From NCBI RefSeq assembly GCF_963169125.1, contig NC_084794.1, positions 224,189,409-224,253,408 on the forward strand: 64,000 nucleotides of DNA, written 5' to 3'. The translations under genes and the position numbers were made by a program. The DNA is from Humulus lupulus. Taxonomy: Eukaryota > Streptophyta > Magnoliopsida > Rosales > Cannabaceae. The notes under the pieces are model-generated. The model was not told the origin of the DNA. It searched no databases and was given only the letters and a program-made list of their open reading frames with translations. Positions 12,216 to 24,085 of this stretch are shown one piece after another. How positions within the stretch are numbered: the first letter of the stretch is position 1; every line of letters starts with the position of its first letter.

Positions 12216-13650
12216 AAACTCTTAAAGCCATCGAGACCAACCCAAAATGCTCAAATCCTTCAAATAAATCAAGCCTAAAGATTCAATACAAATAAAACTA
12301 ACACTAAGCAAATGAACACTTACAAGATATTCACAAAACACAGAGTTAATATAAACAATTTTAATCAAACAAAATAAAATAAAAAAGATAACGAATGGGT
12401 TACGGTTTACAGAGACTTTTGGCGTCGATGAAGAGAGCGACCAGTGGTGGATAAAGGATTCATTGATCGATCTCAAAGGAATCGTAGAATGAAGATGGTG
12501 GCTCAGATGTTGAAGAAGGAGGCGACGTCTCACTAATCTTTGGAATAAGGTGTTGAGTTACAAATTGAAGAAGGATGAGACATGAGTTTGAGTATAGAAG
12601 AAGAAGGTGGCTTCTGGGTTCGTTGATTCTTGGAGGCATATGGGATCAACAGAAGAGGAGGCGGCAAGGGTTCGACAGAGAAGGAGGTGACTTAGAGAAA
12701 AGAGAAGAGAGAAGTTATAAGTTTAGGTTTTAGGTTTATAAAATTTATATTTATGTATTTATTAAATAGTATTTATTAAATAATATATATAATTATATTT
12801 ATGTTTTTATTTTTATAAATAGATATGTCTATGTTTTTATGAAGAGAGAGTGAGGGACACAATGTTAATGTTGTCCACATCACCTTTAATTTTAATAAAA
12901 AAATTAAAATTTAAAATAAAATTGGAGGGAATAATGAGCTCCAAAAGTTAAAAATTTTCCCTCCAATATATTCGTAGGCAAAACTCTTTACCTACCAATA
13001 TTATTGGTAGCAAAATATTATTCTGAAATATTTTAAATTTTATCAATATTTACCTACCAATAGTTCGTACCATTAAATATTGGGTAGGAAAAAGTATCTT
13101 TACCTACCAATATTTATAGGTAGGTAAGAAATTGGTAGGTAAATATCAGATTTCCTGTAGTGTAAAGCATGGTTCGTAGATGGGTCATACATATCTCGAC
13201 GATGTGTGGAGATTTCTGCTTCAACTGGGAGCATAGCCTCATACCCGAAGGCCATCAAGAAGGGAGAATGACCACTAGAGGTCCCGGTAATGGTGCGGTA
13301 GCTCCACAATGCCCTAGGAAAGTCCTCGGGCCAAGCTCCTTTTTCCTACTTCAGCCTTTTCTTCAAAGTGGACTTGAGTGTCTTGTTAACTGCTTCCACG
13401 TGGCCATTGGCCTGCAGATAGGCCATGGAAGAGAAACTCTTCATGACACCATGTCGTTGACAGAATTCCGTGACCACTTCATTGTCGAACTGCAATCCAT
13501 TTTCGGAGACTATCTTCCTCTGAAGCCCATACCGGCAAACAATGTTTTTGATGACGAAATCCAAGGCCTTTTTAGAGGTGATTAAAGAGAGTGGCTCGGC
13601 CTCAACCCACTTCATGAAGTAGTCGACGACCACTATGGCATGAAGTACTA

Positions 13651-15682
13651 TGTAATATCCAAGTGGCTCAGTTATTTAATTATTTGCTATTTAGTTATGA
13701 CATGTTTATTAATAGTGTTAATTTAAAATAATACTTTTAGTTGTGGTATTATTTTAATTAATTTTAGAAAAAGTGAGATGATTGCATAGATTATCATAGA
13801 ACTATCTTATTAGATAAATTGGTATTTATCTTTAAGTTTAGAAAATACTATGTTTAATTATATAAGTTCCTTGAATATGAGGATCACGTTAGGATATTGT
13901 TAGAGTTTTAAGTGGTTTAGTTTAAAAAAATAGGAATTTTGTCAATAGATAAATAATAAATATATATATATTCCCTAGAACTATGTCCTTCGGTTATGTA
14001 AAAATAACAAGTCGGTTATGTAAAAATAACAAGATAAGTTTTGAATATTGTTGTTTATCTCTTATTTAAAAAAATTAAGAATGTTTGGATTAGATATTTT
14101 GTTTAGTAAATAAGATAACTAGTATTCCCATAACTAAAAGCCACAGATAGGAATGTTAAATCTATTTAAAATAGTTTGAATATATATATATTATAGATAT
14201 TACTTAAATAGTTGTTAGATAATTAGACGATGAGGAGTATATATATATTTGTATATAATTTTATCTCATATTTTGGTTTATGGCAGATATTAAAGATTTT
14301 TTATTTATTTTAATTTATGAATAGAAATATCTACATAATAAATCATTAGAGCTTATGGAAATATTCCTTAGAATAAGTGTACGTTTTGGAAATAAGGAAT
14401 TAAAATTTCTAAGTTAAATTAATAATTGGAAGTTGGCCTAAGTTTAGTTTTTAAGTTGAAAAATTCTAGAGATATTTCTTTAGTATTTCAAATTTTATAT
14501 AATTATTGTTAGGTAATATAAGTCTATAAATCAGAGCATTGAGGAGAAGCTTTGAGTTGATAAATTAAGAAGAAGAGAAGAGAAAGGCTTTGTGGTCGAA
14601 AGTTGTAGATCTCTTCATTTTTTTGGAGGTTCGGGTATTGTTTGGTTAATGTAAGTTTGTGTCACTTTCGTTATATTTTTTATGATTTAAATAATATTCT
14701 AAGTCATTAATGGAGTTTTAATGATTTTAGGGTTCAAGTGGTTATCCGATTAAGAAAGTGGTTTTTGTTGTTTCAATCATATTTTTGGGTTCCATACTTT
14801 GCAATCTCTCACGCTCGTTGTTTGATCTTTGTTGAGGTAAGGAAAATTAGGTAGTTTAGTATTAGGATCTAGTTATGATATGGTTTATGTTTGTATGATC
14901 TAACATTTCAGGTACAATAAAGGGGTAAGTGTGTCTGGACCTAAGGTGTCCAATGATGTATGACGGACTATGTCTGGTAGGCTCGGTTGCCAAAACTTTA
15001 TGACGGACCTATGTCCGATGTATGACGGACTTATGTCTGGTGTATGACGGACCTATGTCCGGTGTATGATGGACTTTTGTTCGGGGCTTAATTGTCACCC
15101 CTGTATAAACACTTGTCTTTTTATTATATCTGACTTGTTATCTTAGTTATGATTATGAAATATGACCTATAGTTATGATTTATGATCTATGACTTACGAC
15201 CTATGACTTATGACTTAGAATATGATTTATGATTTATGGCTTAGATTATGACTTAAGTTATGATATGATCTAGAGGTTTGTGTTTACATGACTCTTGTGA
15301 ATTGTGTTATGTTTGATTATATGACTAACTCTTGTTTGTATTTTCCTTACTGGGCTTAGAAGCTCACCCCTTATTATGTTGTTGTTCAGGCAATTAATGA
15401 TAGAAAGGCCGGTGGCGAGTGGGACCTAGGAGCTTCGTGATGAACTCATGGGGACCATATAGTCGAGGAAGATCAAGCGGGCCTATTTTTATTAAAGCAT
15501 GTTATTTTAAATTTTTATTTAAATGTTGCTCTTTTTTTATGTTAAAGACAAATTATTTTATTTTTGTTGAACCATGGATCCATGTATTTATTTTCAAGTT
15601 TTTATTTAATAAAAGAGCAATATTTATGAACTATGATCCAACGCTGTGTTCTCGGTAATCTATGAGAAATTAGGGCGTTACA
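13651..15682 (+). mobile_element. Solo LTR in the Tat integrase
   Basis: The 2032-bp insert begins tgtaatatcc and ends gggcgttaca, typical Ty3/gypsy LTR termini. Integrase reading frame resumes on both sides, so it is an insertion. There is no internal retrotransposon sequence, so it is a solo LTR. Orientation is inferred as plus, from the promoter-like middle and the late aataaaag near 15607. The 5-bp flanks (tacta and tttca) do not match, so no target-site duplication is visible. Length and the middle motif ggtaaggaaaatta match the solo LTRs at 21284 and 24986. Confidence 0.8.
14950..15085 (+). repeat. 22-bp tandem repeat in the solo LTR
   Basis: Five variants of tgtatgacggac(c/t)tatgtc(c/t)gg occur, the last four head to tail from about 14998. 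They are followed by a run of tatgactta-type words up to 15260. No function can be read from the sequence. Confidence 0.85.
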
Positions 15683-16312
15683 TTTCACCCCTCCCTTCCC
15701 TGTAGGTAGATACCGGATAAGGTTGATGCCCCAGACAGCAAGAGGCCATGGGTTGGTCATCTGCGTAAACTTATTTGGAGGCGCTTGGGGGATATCGACG
15801 AAGCGCTGGCACTTGTCGCATTTTTGGACGTAATCCATCACGTTTCCATTCATGGTGGGCCAAAAATATCCTTGCCTTAAGATCTTCTTAGAAAGGCTCT
15901 GCCCCCCAGCGTGGTCTCCACAGAAACCTTCGTGTACCTCTCGGAGTATTAAACTGGCTTCTTGCTTGGACACACACTGAAGCAAGGGCAAAGAATAACC
16001 TCACCTGCAAAGCCTATTATCCATGATTATGTATCTCGATACTTGATACAACAACTTCTGAGTTGCCTTCTTATCTTGAGGCAACTCCCTGGAGACTAAG
16101 TATTTAACTATCGGCTCCATCCACCCATCTTGGGGTTGTATAGATTACACCTCGTATGGAGCTGAGATGCTTGGAGACTCCAAGTAATCGATGGGGACCA
16201 TATAGATTAACTCAGCATCTTTGGTCGTGGCCAGCTTGGTCAGGGCATCAGCATTGGAATTTTTCTCTCACAGTTCCTGCCTAATAGTGAATCATCAGAA
16301 GTTATGCAACAT

Positions 16313-16744
16313 TTATTGGACCTTTGCCAAGTACGCTGCAATCTTTGTTCCCCCGGCCTGGTACTCTATGAGAACTTGGTTCACCACGAGTTCAGAGACG
16401 CTAAAGATCTCAAGTCCTTCAACCTTGAGCTCCAGTGCCACTCGGAGCCTAGCGATTAAGGCTTCATATTCTGCTTCATTGTTAGAGGCACTAAACCCAA
16501 AGTAGAGGGCATTATGCACCGTATGCCCCTTGGGGGAAACCAAAATAAGTCCCGCCCCAATGCCATTTTCATTCGAAGACCCATCCACAAACAGCTTCCA
16601 GGCTATTCTGACCACTGGGGTACACCCAGTCCTCTCCTGATTCCCAGTGCACTCGGCAATGAAATCGGTGAGTGCTTGATCTCTTATGGTAGTCCTCGGA
16701 TTATAGGTGATGTCAAACTGACTCAACTCCACCGACCACTTCAA
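16313..16744 (-). pseudogene. Second (archaeal-type) RNase H of the Tat element
   Basis: The minus-strand frame reads KLFVDGSSNENGIGAGLIL, SNNEAEYEALIARLRVALEL and later VSELVVNQVLIEYQA. These are the signatures of the extra RNase H that plant Tat elements carry between the ordinary RNase H and integrase. The acidic residues D (VDGSS), E (EAEYEA) and a position near VSE are visible; in the family the third motif is normally SDS. This frame is open over 143 codons even though the rest of pol is broken. Confidence 0.88.
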
Positions 16745-16840
16745 GAGCCTTCCTGACGACTCACGCTTCTGAAGGACTTGTATGAGGGTATGGTTTGTGA
16801 GGACATTGATTGGATGGGCCTAGAAGTAGGGTCTTAGATT

Positions 16841-17860
16841 TCAAGAGGAAACCATTAAGAAAAAGATTAACTTCTCCATCAGTGGGTACCTAGACTCTGC
16901 CCTGAGGAGTCTTTTGCTGACATAATAGACGGGGTGCTGAACACGACTTTCTTCCCTTACCAACGTGGCACTGATGGCGTCTTCCGAAACAGCCATGTTA
17001 AGTAGGAGAGGTTCTCCGTCTACTGGCTTGGATAGAATCGGAGGGTTTTCCATGTGCGCCTTGAGCTGTTGGAACGCCTGTTCGCACTCTTCTGTCCATT
17101 CAAACCTCTGATTTCCTCGGAGAACATTGAAAAAAGGGATGCGCTTGTCCATTGCCTTTGAGACAAAATGGTTCCAAGCTGTGATCCTCCCTATCAGGCT
17201 TTGAATGTCTTTATGTTTACGGGTAGATGGATTCTCAATTAGGGCCTTCATCTTCTCGAGGTTCGCCTCAATCCCCCGAGTACTGACGATGAAGCCTATG
17301 AACTTGCTGGAGGCAACCCCAAATGTGCACTTTTGGGGGTCTAGCTTCATCCCCAACCGGCGGAGCACTGTGAAGACCTCAATCAGGTCGCCACATGGTT
17401 AGAGGCGATCCTGGACTTGACCAACATATCATCCACATAGACCTCCATGTTCAGACCCAATTGGTTTTTTAACATGTTGTTAACCAGCCTCTGGTTGGTG
17501 ATGTTGACATTTTTCAGCCCGAAAGGCATCATAATGTAACAATAGACACCCTTGTTAGTTTGAAAGCTAGTGTGCTCCTGATCGGTGACGTGCATAAATA
17601 TCTGGTTATATCCCGAGTATGCGTCCATGAAAGATAGTAACTCGTAACCAGAGGTGGCGTTGACCATCTGGTCTATCTTAGGGAGCGGAAAGCAGTCCTT
17701 CTGGCAGGCCTTGTTAAGGTCCAAGAAATCGACGCATGTCCTCCAAGTGCCATTCAACATTGGCACGAGGACAGGATTGGATAGCCAGCTGGGGTATTGT
17801 GCTTCTTGGATAAACCCATTAGGGAGGAGCTTGTCCAATTTAGCCTTGAGAGCCTATTAG
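16841..17860 (-). pseudogene. Tat reverse transcriptase and first RNase H
   Basis: From the right, the frame reads LDLNKACQKDCFPLPKIDQM, FMDAYSGYNQIFMHVTDQEH, MMPFGLKN and then VYVDDMLVKS, so the catalytic YVDD is intact. After a break near 17370-17383 it resumes LRRLGMKLDPQKCTFGVASS, then GRITAWNHFVSKAMDKRIPF (connection) and a weak RNase H (AVSEDAISATLVREESR, YVSKRLLRAESRYPLMEK). It ends at a lesion near 16850. The role was minus-strand DNA synthesis from the element's RNA. At least one frameshift separates the palm from the thumb. Confidence 0.9.
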
Positions 17861-17924
17861 TTTGATCAAACATCTGCTACTTCTGTTGGACGGGAGCAAA
17901 GCTAGGATCGATATTCAAGACTTG

Positions 17925-18703
17925 TCATGTGATATTTGGATCAATACCAATCATGTCGAAATGTGACCATGCGAACATGTTTTGGTTTCCTCGGAGGAAG
18001 CCCTCCAATGCCTCTCGGACTTCCGTTTTTAAGCTTCCCCTAACTTTTACTTTTCTAACGAGGGTGGAGTTAACAAGAACTACCTCATCCACCTCCTCTA
18101 TTAGTTTAATGGACCTTTCCTCTTGAACCCTTGGATCTAACTCGTCGGACCTTGGCTCCTGCACAGCTTGTACCTTCGAGGCCTCAGACTTCTCGGAACC
18201 ATCATCACAGGAGCCGTGAGGGAGACATTGTAACACTTTCTTGCCTCATTCTGGTCACCACGGACTGTTCCAATACCTGCATCCATGGGGAACTTCATGC
18301 ATAGATGACGGATGGAGGTGATGGCTCTGAACTCCACTAGCACAGATCATCCCAAGATGGCATTGTACGCCGAAGAACAATCCACCACCACAAAGGTGCA
18401 GTATTTGAAGGCTTGGCGTGGCACCTCTCAAAGCGTCATAGGGAGCTTTATCTGTCCCATTGGGATGAGGGCCTCTCCCGAGTATCCATAGAGTGTCGAG
18501 GCGCACGGGGACAAGTTTTTCGTGGTTAGCCCTATCTTCTCGAAGGCTGACTCAAACAAGATGTTCACAGAACTCCCGTTGTCTACGAGAATCCGCACCA
18601 CCATTTTGTTGGAGATTAGGCTCTCAATCACTAACAGGTCATGGTGTGGGAAATGTACTCTCCGAGCCTCATCTTCGGAGAATATTATGACTTGGTCAGT
18701 CAT
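17925..18703 (-). pseudogene. Tat protease region
   Basis: The minus strand reads VRILVDNGSSVNILFESAFE, matching the aspartic protease motif of retrotransposons; the usual DTG/DSG is DNG here. It continues LYGYSGEALIPMGQIKLPMT. Beyond about 18428 the frame shifts and a spacer follows (RSDELDPRVQEE, FLRGNQNMFAWSHFDMIGI), which leads into the RT as in other Tat polyproteins. Confidence 0.85.
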
Positions 18704-21125
18704 TCATGCCATTTGGGCAGGCAGCTGGGCCAAAGTCATGACCTTATCATTGTGATTCAATGCTCGTGCATATCTGTTTTGTGATCTTCGTGAAGTGCCC
18801 CCCAAGTGAGGCCCTCCTGAGATGGTTCTTACCCGCCTGTTTATCGGAGGAGGTCCTTGGGCCACTAGATGTTGGGGGGATACTGGAGCTGATGTTGGGA
18901 CTTGTGGTGCAACAGACTGTACCACCATTCCTGTTACAAGAGGCTATGTTGGACCCGCTCCTCCCTTGGCATATTGGTGGAGGTTTCCTAGCTTGATGAG
19001 GTTCTTAATCTCGTCCTTGAGTTGACGACACTCATTGGTGTGGTACCCTATGTCGTTGTGGAAAAGACAACATTTTCTAGGGTCCCACCTATCCTAGTCT
19101 CTTTGAATGGGCTTCGACTTCCTGTAATGAACGTGTTGTGTCGTGGCCACGAAGATATTCTCTCAAGATTCTACCAAGTTAGTGTACTCAGAATACAGTG
19201 ACACATACTTCTCACCTGATGTGACTCCTGCTCGGGCTGTGTGGTTCTACTCCCTCTGAGTTTCCGGCCCTTACCTTTCCCTCCAAACCTATTGCCGATG
19301 GGAGCTCAACTGGATTCAACAAGCTGGGAGGGGGCAACAACTCCAACACTGAATGCAGGTTGAAGCCACGGGGCTAGGCGCGGTTGATGTAGGGAGAATG
19401 GTGAATCTTCTGAATGCCCCGATTTGGGCATCCTCCCAGCTGATGTATTCTTGTGCTTAACGACTGAAGTCATCGAGACATTGGCATCCCCTTCGTTGCT
19501 GTTCATCCCAAAGTGGGGACCCTGCGCAGATGCCAGCTTGTAACGCCATTAACTGCTTGCCATCATCAACTTTTTTTGTTCTTGCTGCTTCCTCCTTGAA
19601 GCACTTGATGTAGGCTTTGAGGGTCTCGGAGGGCCCTTGTTTTATGTTGGCGAGGGCGTTGACCTCGAAGCTTAGCTTCCAAACTCCTATGAATTATATT
19701 CAGAAGGCGGATGATAATTGGTCCCATGATTGAATGGACCCTGGTCAGAGCTTTTTGAACTATTCATCTGCTGGCCCCGTCAGGGTATCAGGAACACATG
19801 ACACTTGGCGTTGTCAGAGACATTATGCACTGACATTAACCTATTGAACTTAGACAGGTGGTCCGTGGGAACCCAACCACCGTCATAGGGCGGTATTGAC
19901 GATATTTTGAAGCCTAGTGGTAGCGGGGCCTCAACAAGGTGGGGGGGGGGGGGGACATGGCTCCACCTCGTCCTCCTCCGAGTCAGATTCATGGCCTTGC
20001 TGCCTGGCCATCCTGAGCATTATTCACTTAAGACTTTCTAACTCCGTGTGGAGCGAGTCACGATCCCGGTTGACTCTCTGCGTCGGGTTATCTCTTCTCC
20101 GAGCGTTGAAATTATCTCGGATATCTGACGTGCCTCTCCCAACAGGCTTGCGTCCTCCTCCCTTATTGCATCTCTGGGCATTAAGGTTGTCATGCAGGTC
20201 AGCCTATCCTTGAAATGCACCGTTGTCCTTGGGATGAGTCAATTCGGTCTCTCAATCAGAATTGACATTTTCGTTTACCAAGATACTGATGCCAAGTTCT
20301 CAGTTTTTTGGGGCATTCTTCTGGCAGATCCTTGGACCGTTATTCCTATGGGGCTAGTTAGGTCCCGAGGAGACACCAGCTCCAGGCCTCGTGATTTCCT
20401 TATGGGTGCGTCGTTGCGATATTCCCCAAGCTCCACAAGCACTGATTGCCTGGAGATGCCCTCAGGGCCCTTGGTCATTATCTCTGCCAGATAGCTGAGG
20501 AACCTAGTGGCCCCTGGGTTCTTGACGAGCCCTCTTCTACTTTGGAGCAGGATTATCCTCAGCCTTTCCCTTACCACGGTCCTACAGTGGCATCAGGGTT
20601 CCAACATCTACTGGGTGCCGACTGGCACCTCACCTAGCGGATCTTGAGCCTCTGCAGTCGGGTGTTCGGGAGGCACTCCAATGACACTGACATGTGGCAT
20701 TCCAACGGGGTGCGCAGGTGGCAACCAGTTGGGAGCCCAGCAGGTACTTTATCATTGGGGTCCACTCGCAGCCCCTGGGCTGCAAGAGTGGCCTTCATGG
20801 AAAGTACCATCCCCTGTAGGACGGCGATATTACCCTGTTGAGCATCAATCTTTTGTTGTTGGGTGGCCACTTGCTCACGGAGCACCACCACCTCCAGTGT
20901 CTCTTCTGCGTCCGTAGGCTAAGGATATTCATCCTCATAATACCCCTGGTCGACACCATTATCTTCGTCGTCACACTTGGCATATTCTTCATAGTCCTCC
21001 ATCATCTCAGGCACGTCCTTACGTGGTTGCCGATTGGGTTCTCCTCCTTCAACTCTGGTAGGAGGGAGAACATCATCTGCAACATTTCTTCATGTAGTTA
21101 CCATGGCTATGAGTGTTTCAAAAGC
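18704..21125 (-). pseudogene. Tat gag, fragmented
   Basis: The frame is broken into many pieces. The N-terminal piece (about 20891-20634) is coiled-coil-like: VVLREQVATQQQKIDAQQG. The capsid core near 19990-19550 reads PLGFKISSIPPYDGGWVPTD, LSKFNRLMSVHNVSDNAK and, after a stop, GPSETLKAYIKCFKEEA. The same capsid motif occurs in the second Tat copy at 52602-52784. A run of 14 G at 19941-19954 interrupts the sequence just before PLPLGFK. Near 19000-19060 the minus strand gives a YHNDIGYHTNECRQL-like stretch. Frameshifts and stops exclude function. Confidence 0.82.
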
Positions 21126-21138
21126 TTTCTTCAAGCTC

Positions 21139-21153
21139 TCAATGAAAGCACCA
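21139..21153 (-). promoter_or_regulatory. Primer-binding site of the Tat element
   Basis: On the minus strand tggtgctttcattga lies 3 nt after the end of the 5' LTR. The same sequence at the same spacing follows the LTR of the second Tat copy (51438-51452). TGG at the start fits pairing with a tRNA CCA end; I did not identify the tRNA. Confidence 0.75.
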
Positions 21154-21156
21154 AAA

Positions 21157-24085
21157 TGTTGACTGTTTTTCTCGCTATCAACAGTAAGAAGAGAGATTAA
21201 AGAAACAAGTGAATCGAACACAAGGATTTTTACGCGGCTCAGGTTATAAAACAACCATAGTCCATGAGTCTCTCGTATTAAGATGTAGTATCCTAGAATT
21301 TTACTTAGCTAGATAGTAGTAGTAGTTAGCATAGTTTGTAGTATGTTAGTTTCCGTGGATTTTGGTTCAAGCCAGGACTTAGTTGGAAACTCATAGCAAC
21401 AGTTATGGATTTTATAAATTTAATCTATAGTTTAGAAATATTAATTATAACATAAGGTTTAATTAATATTCCTAGTTTTAGAAATATTACTTATTATAAC
21501 CTAAGGTTTAGATAGAATTATTAAGAGCATGACACTTGTCATAATCATGTTTATTAAGGATTTAAGTATTTTTTATGAATAGTTTAATTAGAAGAAATAT
21601 CTAGAAGCTCTAGAACCTTCCAGCAGCTGTTAGGATCACGTTTAGACTTAGTCAAAGTTGTTTAATCAATTCAAATTATGCTGAAAAAGTGAAAATACAT
21701 GTTTGATATATCAATGTATGTCGATATATCACAGCTATAGGGGCCAATATATCGCCTACGGGAGATATGGAAAACACGTTGACTTCGGACGAACGAACAA
21801 ACAGGGCTCGAGAAAATGGTCTAGGCCATATATCGCCCCTGGGAGTGCATTTTTGAATCTTGAGGATTTTTAAATTTAAATATAGCCTTAACCACTTAAA
21901 CCTGCCTTTCAACGATTTTGACCGAGTTCTGGGCGTCTATTGAACAAAAATTCAAATCTTTTTCATTTTATATTCATTTATTTATTCAAATTAAAAGGGG
22001 TTAGTTTCACTCCTTGAACTCTATAAATAGGACCTAGTACTCAGCCATTTTCTTCATTCATGAAGCATTCTTCAGAGCCTCCAAGTTGCTAAGGTTACTA
22101 TAGAGAGAAACACTTGGGTTTTTGGGTTAAAAGCATTCTAAGCTTTTCTAAACACTTGGGAAGTAAGATATAGAGTTATTTCGATATCGAGGTATAGATC
22201 AAGTCATAAGATCATTAAAGGTATTCTTATCCTTAAGTTCAGTTTTTCATAGTTCTTTAGTTTTCTTTTATTTTCTTTCAGATCCCAACTTTTGTTTATG
22301 ATTCTTGATTAGGTGTTTAAGTTTCTTGAAACTTAAGGTTCTTTTTGGTAAGTTTCTACTCTGATGGTTTAGTTTTCTTTTCATCTCTTTTTCTTTAGAA
22401 ACTCACCATTCTTACAGTTGGTTTTAGGAGTGTTCCAAATCCCGTTCTTGTCTCCATATCTCAGTTTTTGGTAAGGAAAATAGGTTAGATTGTATGTGTT
22501 TGTATGTTTATGTTATGATATGTATATGTATAAATATGTTGTAGTCCTTGGGCATATGACTTGCTTAGATAACAAGCCCCAAGAATATGTTTTGTAGTCG
22601 CTTAGGCATATGACTTGCTTAAATAGCAAGCCCCAAGAATTTTTATCATTTTCATGATTTAGAGTTATAATTTACCCTACCTCGATTAGTAGACAGAGGA
22701 CCTAGATGGGTTATCATATACTATCATGTGATCTGACATACCTCAATTAGTAGACAGAGGACCTAGAGGGTTTTATCACATGCCATGTTAATAAGTTAAT
22801 GGCCATTAATATTGTAGTCCTATATGTTATATGTTTTTATAGTCATATCTTTTATAGTATATGTATATGATATAATCTTATGTTTATGATTTATGATATA
22901 TGTTGTTAGTAGATTTTCCTTGCTAGGCATTAGGCTCATTCCTTTATTTTTAGCTTGATGCAGGAAAATGAATATGGAAGGCGGAAAGATTCATGGCAGC
23001 TTGGCTTGTGTGTTGAGGATGAATGAATTGAATGGACTGCGTGATGATCGAGGATGACATTATTTTTAAGTCTTTTGAATTATGTTTTGATGTATTTCCG
23101 CAATTAGTATTTAATTAATTTAAGTTTGTTTTTATGTATTAAACAGTGGGTACCCATACCGTATTTTATATTTCATATTTTACTTTGTATTTTGCACAAT
23201 ATTTATTTTTGGGTTTTAAATAAAGTTATGTTATTTCTTATGTATATTTCCCAAAATAGTAGCTATGTCTAGTAGTTTTAATGGTCCAAGGTATTAGAAA
23301 TAGTTGGGTCATTACATAAGAGGATTGGAAGCTTATGAGGGCAAACTTCAATGGTGTATTCTCAGGCAGCGTTTAGATTGTTCTAAGTACAATGTATTTT
23401 CTCTCTAAAAAACAGAACCCTTTACAATGAGACTTCCAGTCCTATTTACAGAGGTTGTGGTCATTAATACTAATCATAAGTAATTAATACACATTATGCC
23501 CATTATTGGGTGATTAATACCAATTCAATGCATTGGGCTGCATTTAATAGAGACCACGGCCCAAGCGAGATTTGTGGAGCCCATAGAAGAAAGGTACCTA
23601 CTTTATAGGTAACATGCCCTAGGTACTACCAGGGCGTGCTGCAAGTACCTCCATGTCAGATGGCGTAGTGTGCGCAAATTGTCGAGTCGTACGCTCGACA
23701 ACACTGTTGACGGATCGCCCATAAAGGTTTGTCAGGTCTTCCTATGATGCTGCTAACCCACATTAGCGGACACCTTGATTATCCTTTTGATCCCGAGCAC
23801 AAGGTCCTCGGCTTGGAATATAACTGATGGAAAGAAAAACCCATGGACTACCAAGCACCCCCAAAACAGAGCCTTCGGAAGACGTTCGTAGCTCTCGGCA
23901 TATGGCCCCGGGGAGATGTCAAAGTCCTTCCTCAATCCGAGGGGAATGATCTCCGACTGTAGAACCGACCTCTCGAGGACTTATCCTCGGGGCGCGGCCT
24001 CGTCGAAAGAAGCACATCTCCTACTCGTGTTGCCACATGTGCTACTTGGACGATTACGTGTCCTTGGGTGAAAATATAGACAACA
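21157..24085 (-). repeat. 5' LTR of the Tat element, interrupted
   Basis: The LTR consists of 21157-21283 and 23322-24085, separated by the solo LTR and its TSD copy. Removing the insert gives 891 bp, one base different in length from the 3' LTR. It ends gacaaca at 24085. Confidence 0.92.
21284..23316 (+). mobile_element. Solo LTR, 2033 bp, TSD TAAGA
   Basis: It begins tgtagtatcc and ends gggtcattaca. It is flanked by a perfect 5-bp duplication taaga (21279-21283 and 23317-23321), and the host Tat LTR continues exactly across it. Inside, the word pairs gcatatgacttgctta and tagtagacagaggacctaga are each duplicated (22545-22640 and 22677-22780). ggtaaggaaaataggttaga and ttaggctcattccttt are shared with the solo LTR at 24986-29856. 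Near 21705-21835 short words around cgatatatc recur. Confidence 0.95.

Larger units (their letters stand above)
10255..13162. mobile_element. Non-autonomous CACTA (En/Spm-type) DNA transposon
   Basis: It starts cactacaagaaattcggc and ends cagatttcctgtagtg, giving imperfect inverted termini of about 28 bp with the CACTA signature. It is flanked by a 3-bp duplication TAA (10252-10254 and 13163-13165), as expected for CACTA elements. The word acctaccaat and its complement recur near both ends, at 10275-10420 and 12960-13140, as subterminal repeats. The 2.9-kb interior is AT-rich and shows no transposase. It sits inside the integrase of the Tat element and reads through cleanly when removed. Confidence 0.95.
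9945..15991 (-). pseudogene. Tat integrase, split by two insertions
   Basis: Three pieces read in order on the minus strand. 15991-15683 holds the HHCC zinc-binding region (EVHEGFCGDHAG, then YVQKCDKCQRF) and the start of the core, with WGINLIRYLPTGKGG. 13650-13166 continues with VVVDYFMKWVEAEPLSL, KIVSENGLQFDNEVVTEF and NGHVEAVNKTL, then FLMAFGYEAMLPVEAEI. 10254-9945, beyond the CACTA element, gives the C-terminal region (LDLVEELGEASKLRVASYK and later HVWNVEHL in a shifted frame). Of the D-D-E triad, the first Asp is Asn (WGIN) and the second is Glu (SENG); the Glu in VEAVNK remains. In-frame stops and shifts are present in the last piece. The enzyme is dead. Confidence 0.88.
3975..24085 (-). 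mobile_element. Tat-lineage Ty3/gypsy retrotransposon, decayed
   Basis: The element lies on the minus strand. Its 3' LTR is 3975-4866 (892 bp) and its 5' LTR is 21157-24085 (891 bp once a nested solo LTR and its TSD copy are removed). Both LTRs start tgttg and end caaca on the plus strand. Flanks are aaaat (3970-3974) and acaat (24086-24090), a target-site duplication with one mismatch. Domain order on the minus strand is PBS, gag, protease, RT, RNase H, second archaeal-type RNase H, integrase, long 3' region, PPT. The second RNase H and the antisense ORF in the 3' region point to Tat rather than Athila or chromoviruses. LTR copies differ by roughly one base in ten by eye, so the insertion is old. 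Three later insertions split it: 10255-13162, 13651-15682 and 21284-23316. Confidence 0.92.

Noticed and set aside
12222..12533. Open frame of 103 codons on minus inside the CACTA element
   Set aside because: No family motif; it lies in the non-coding interior next to the 29-bp repeat and does not look like TNP1/TNP2-type transposase.
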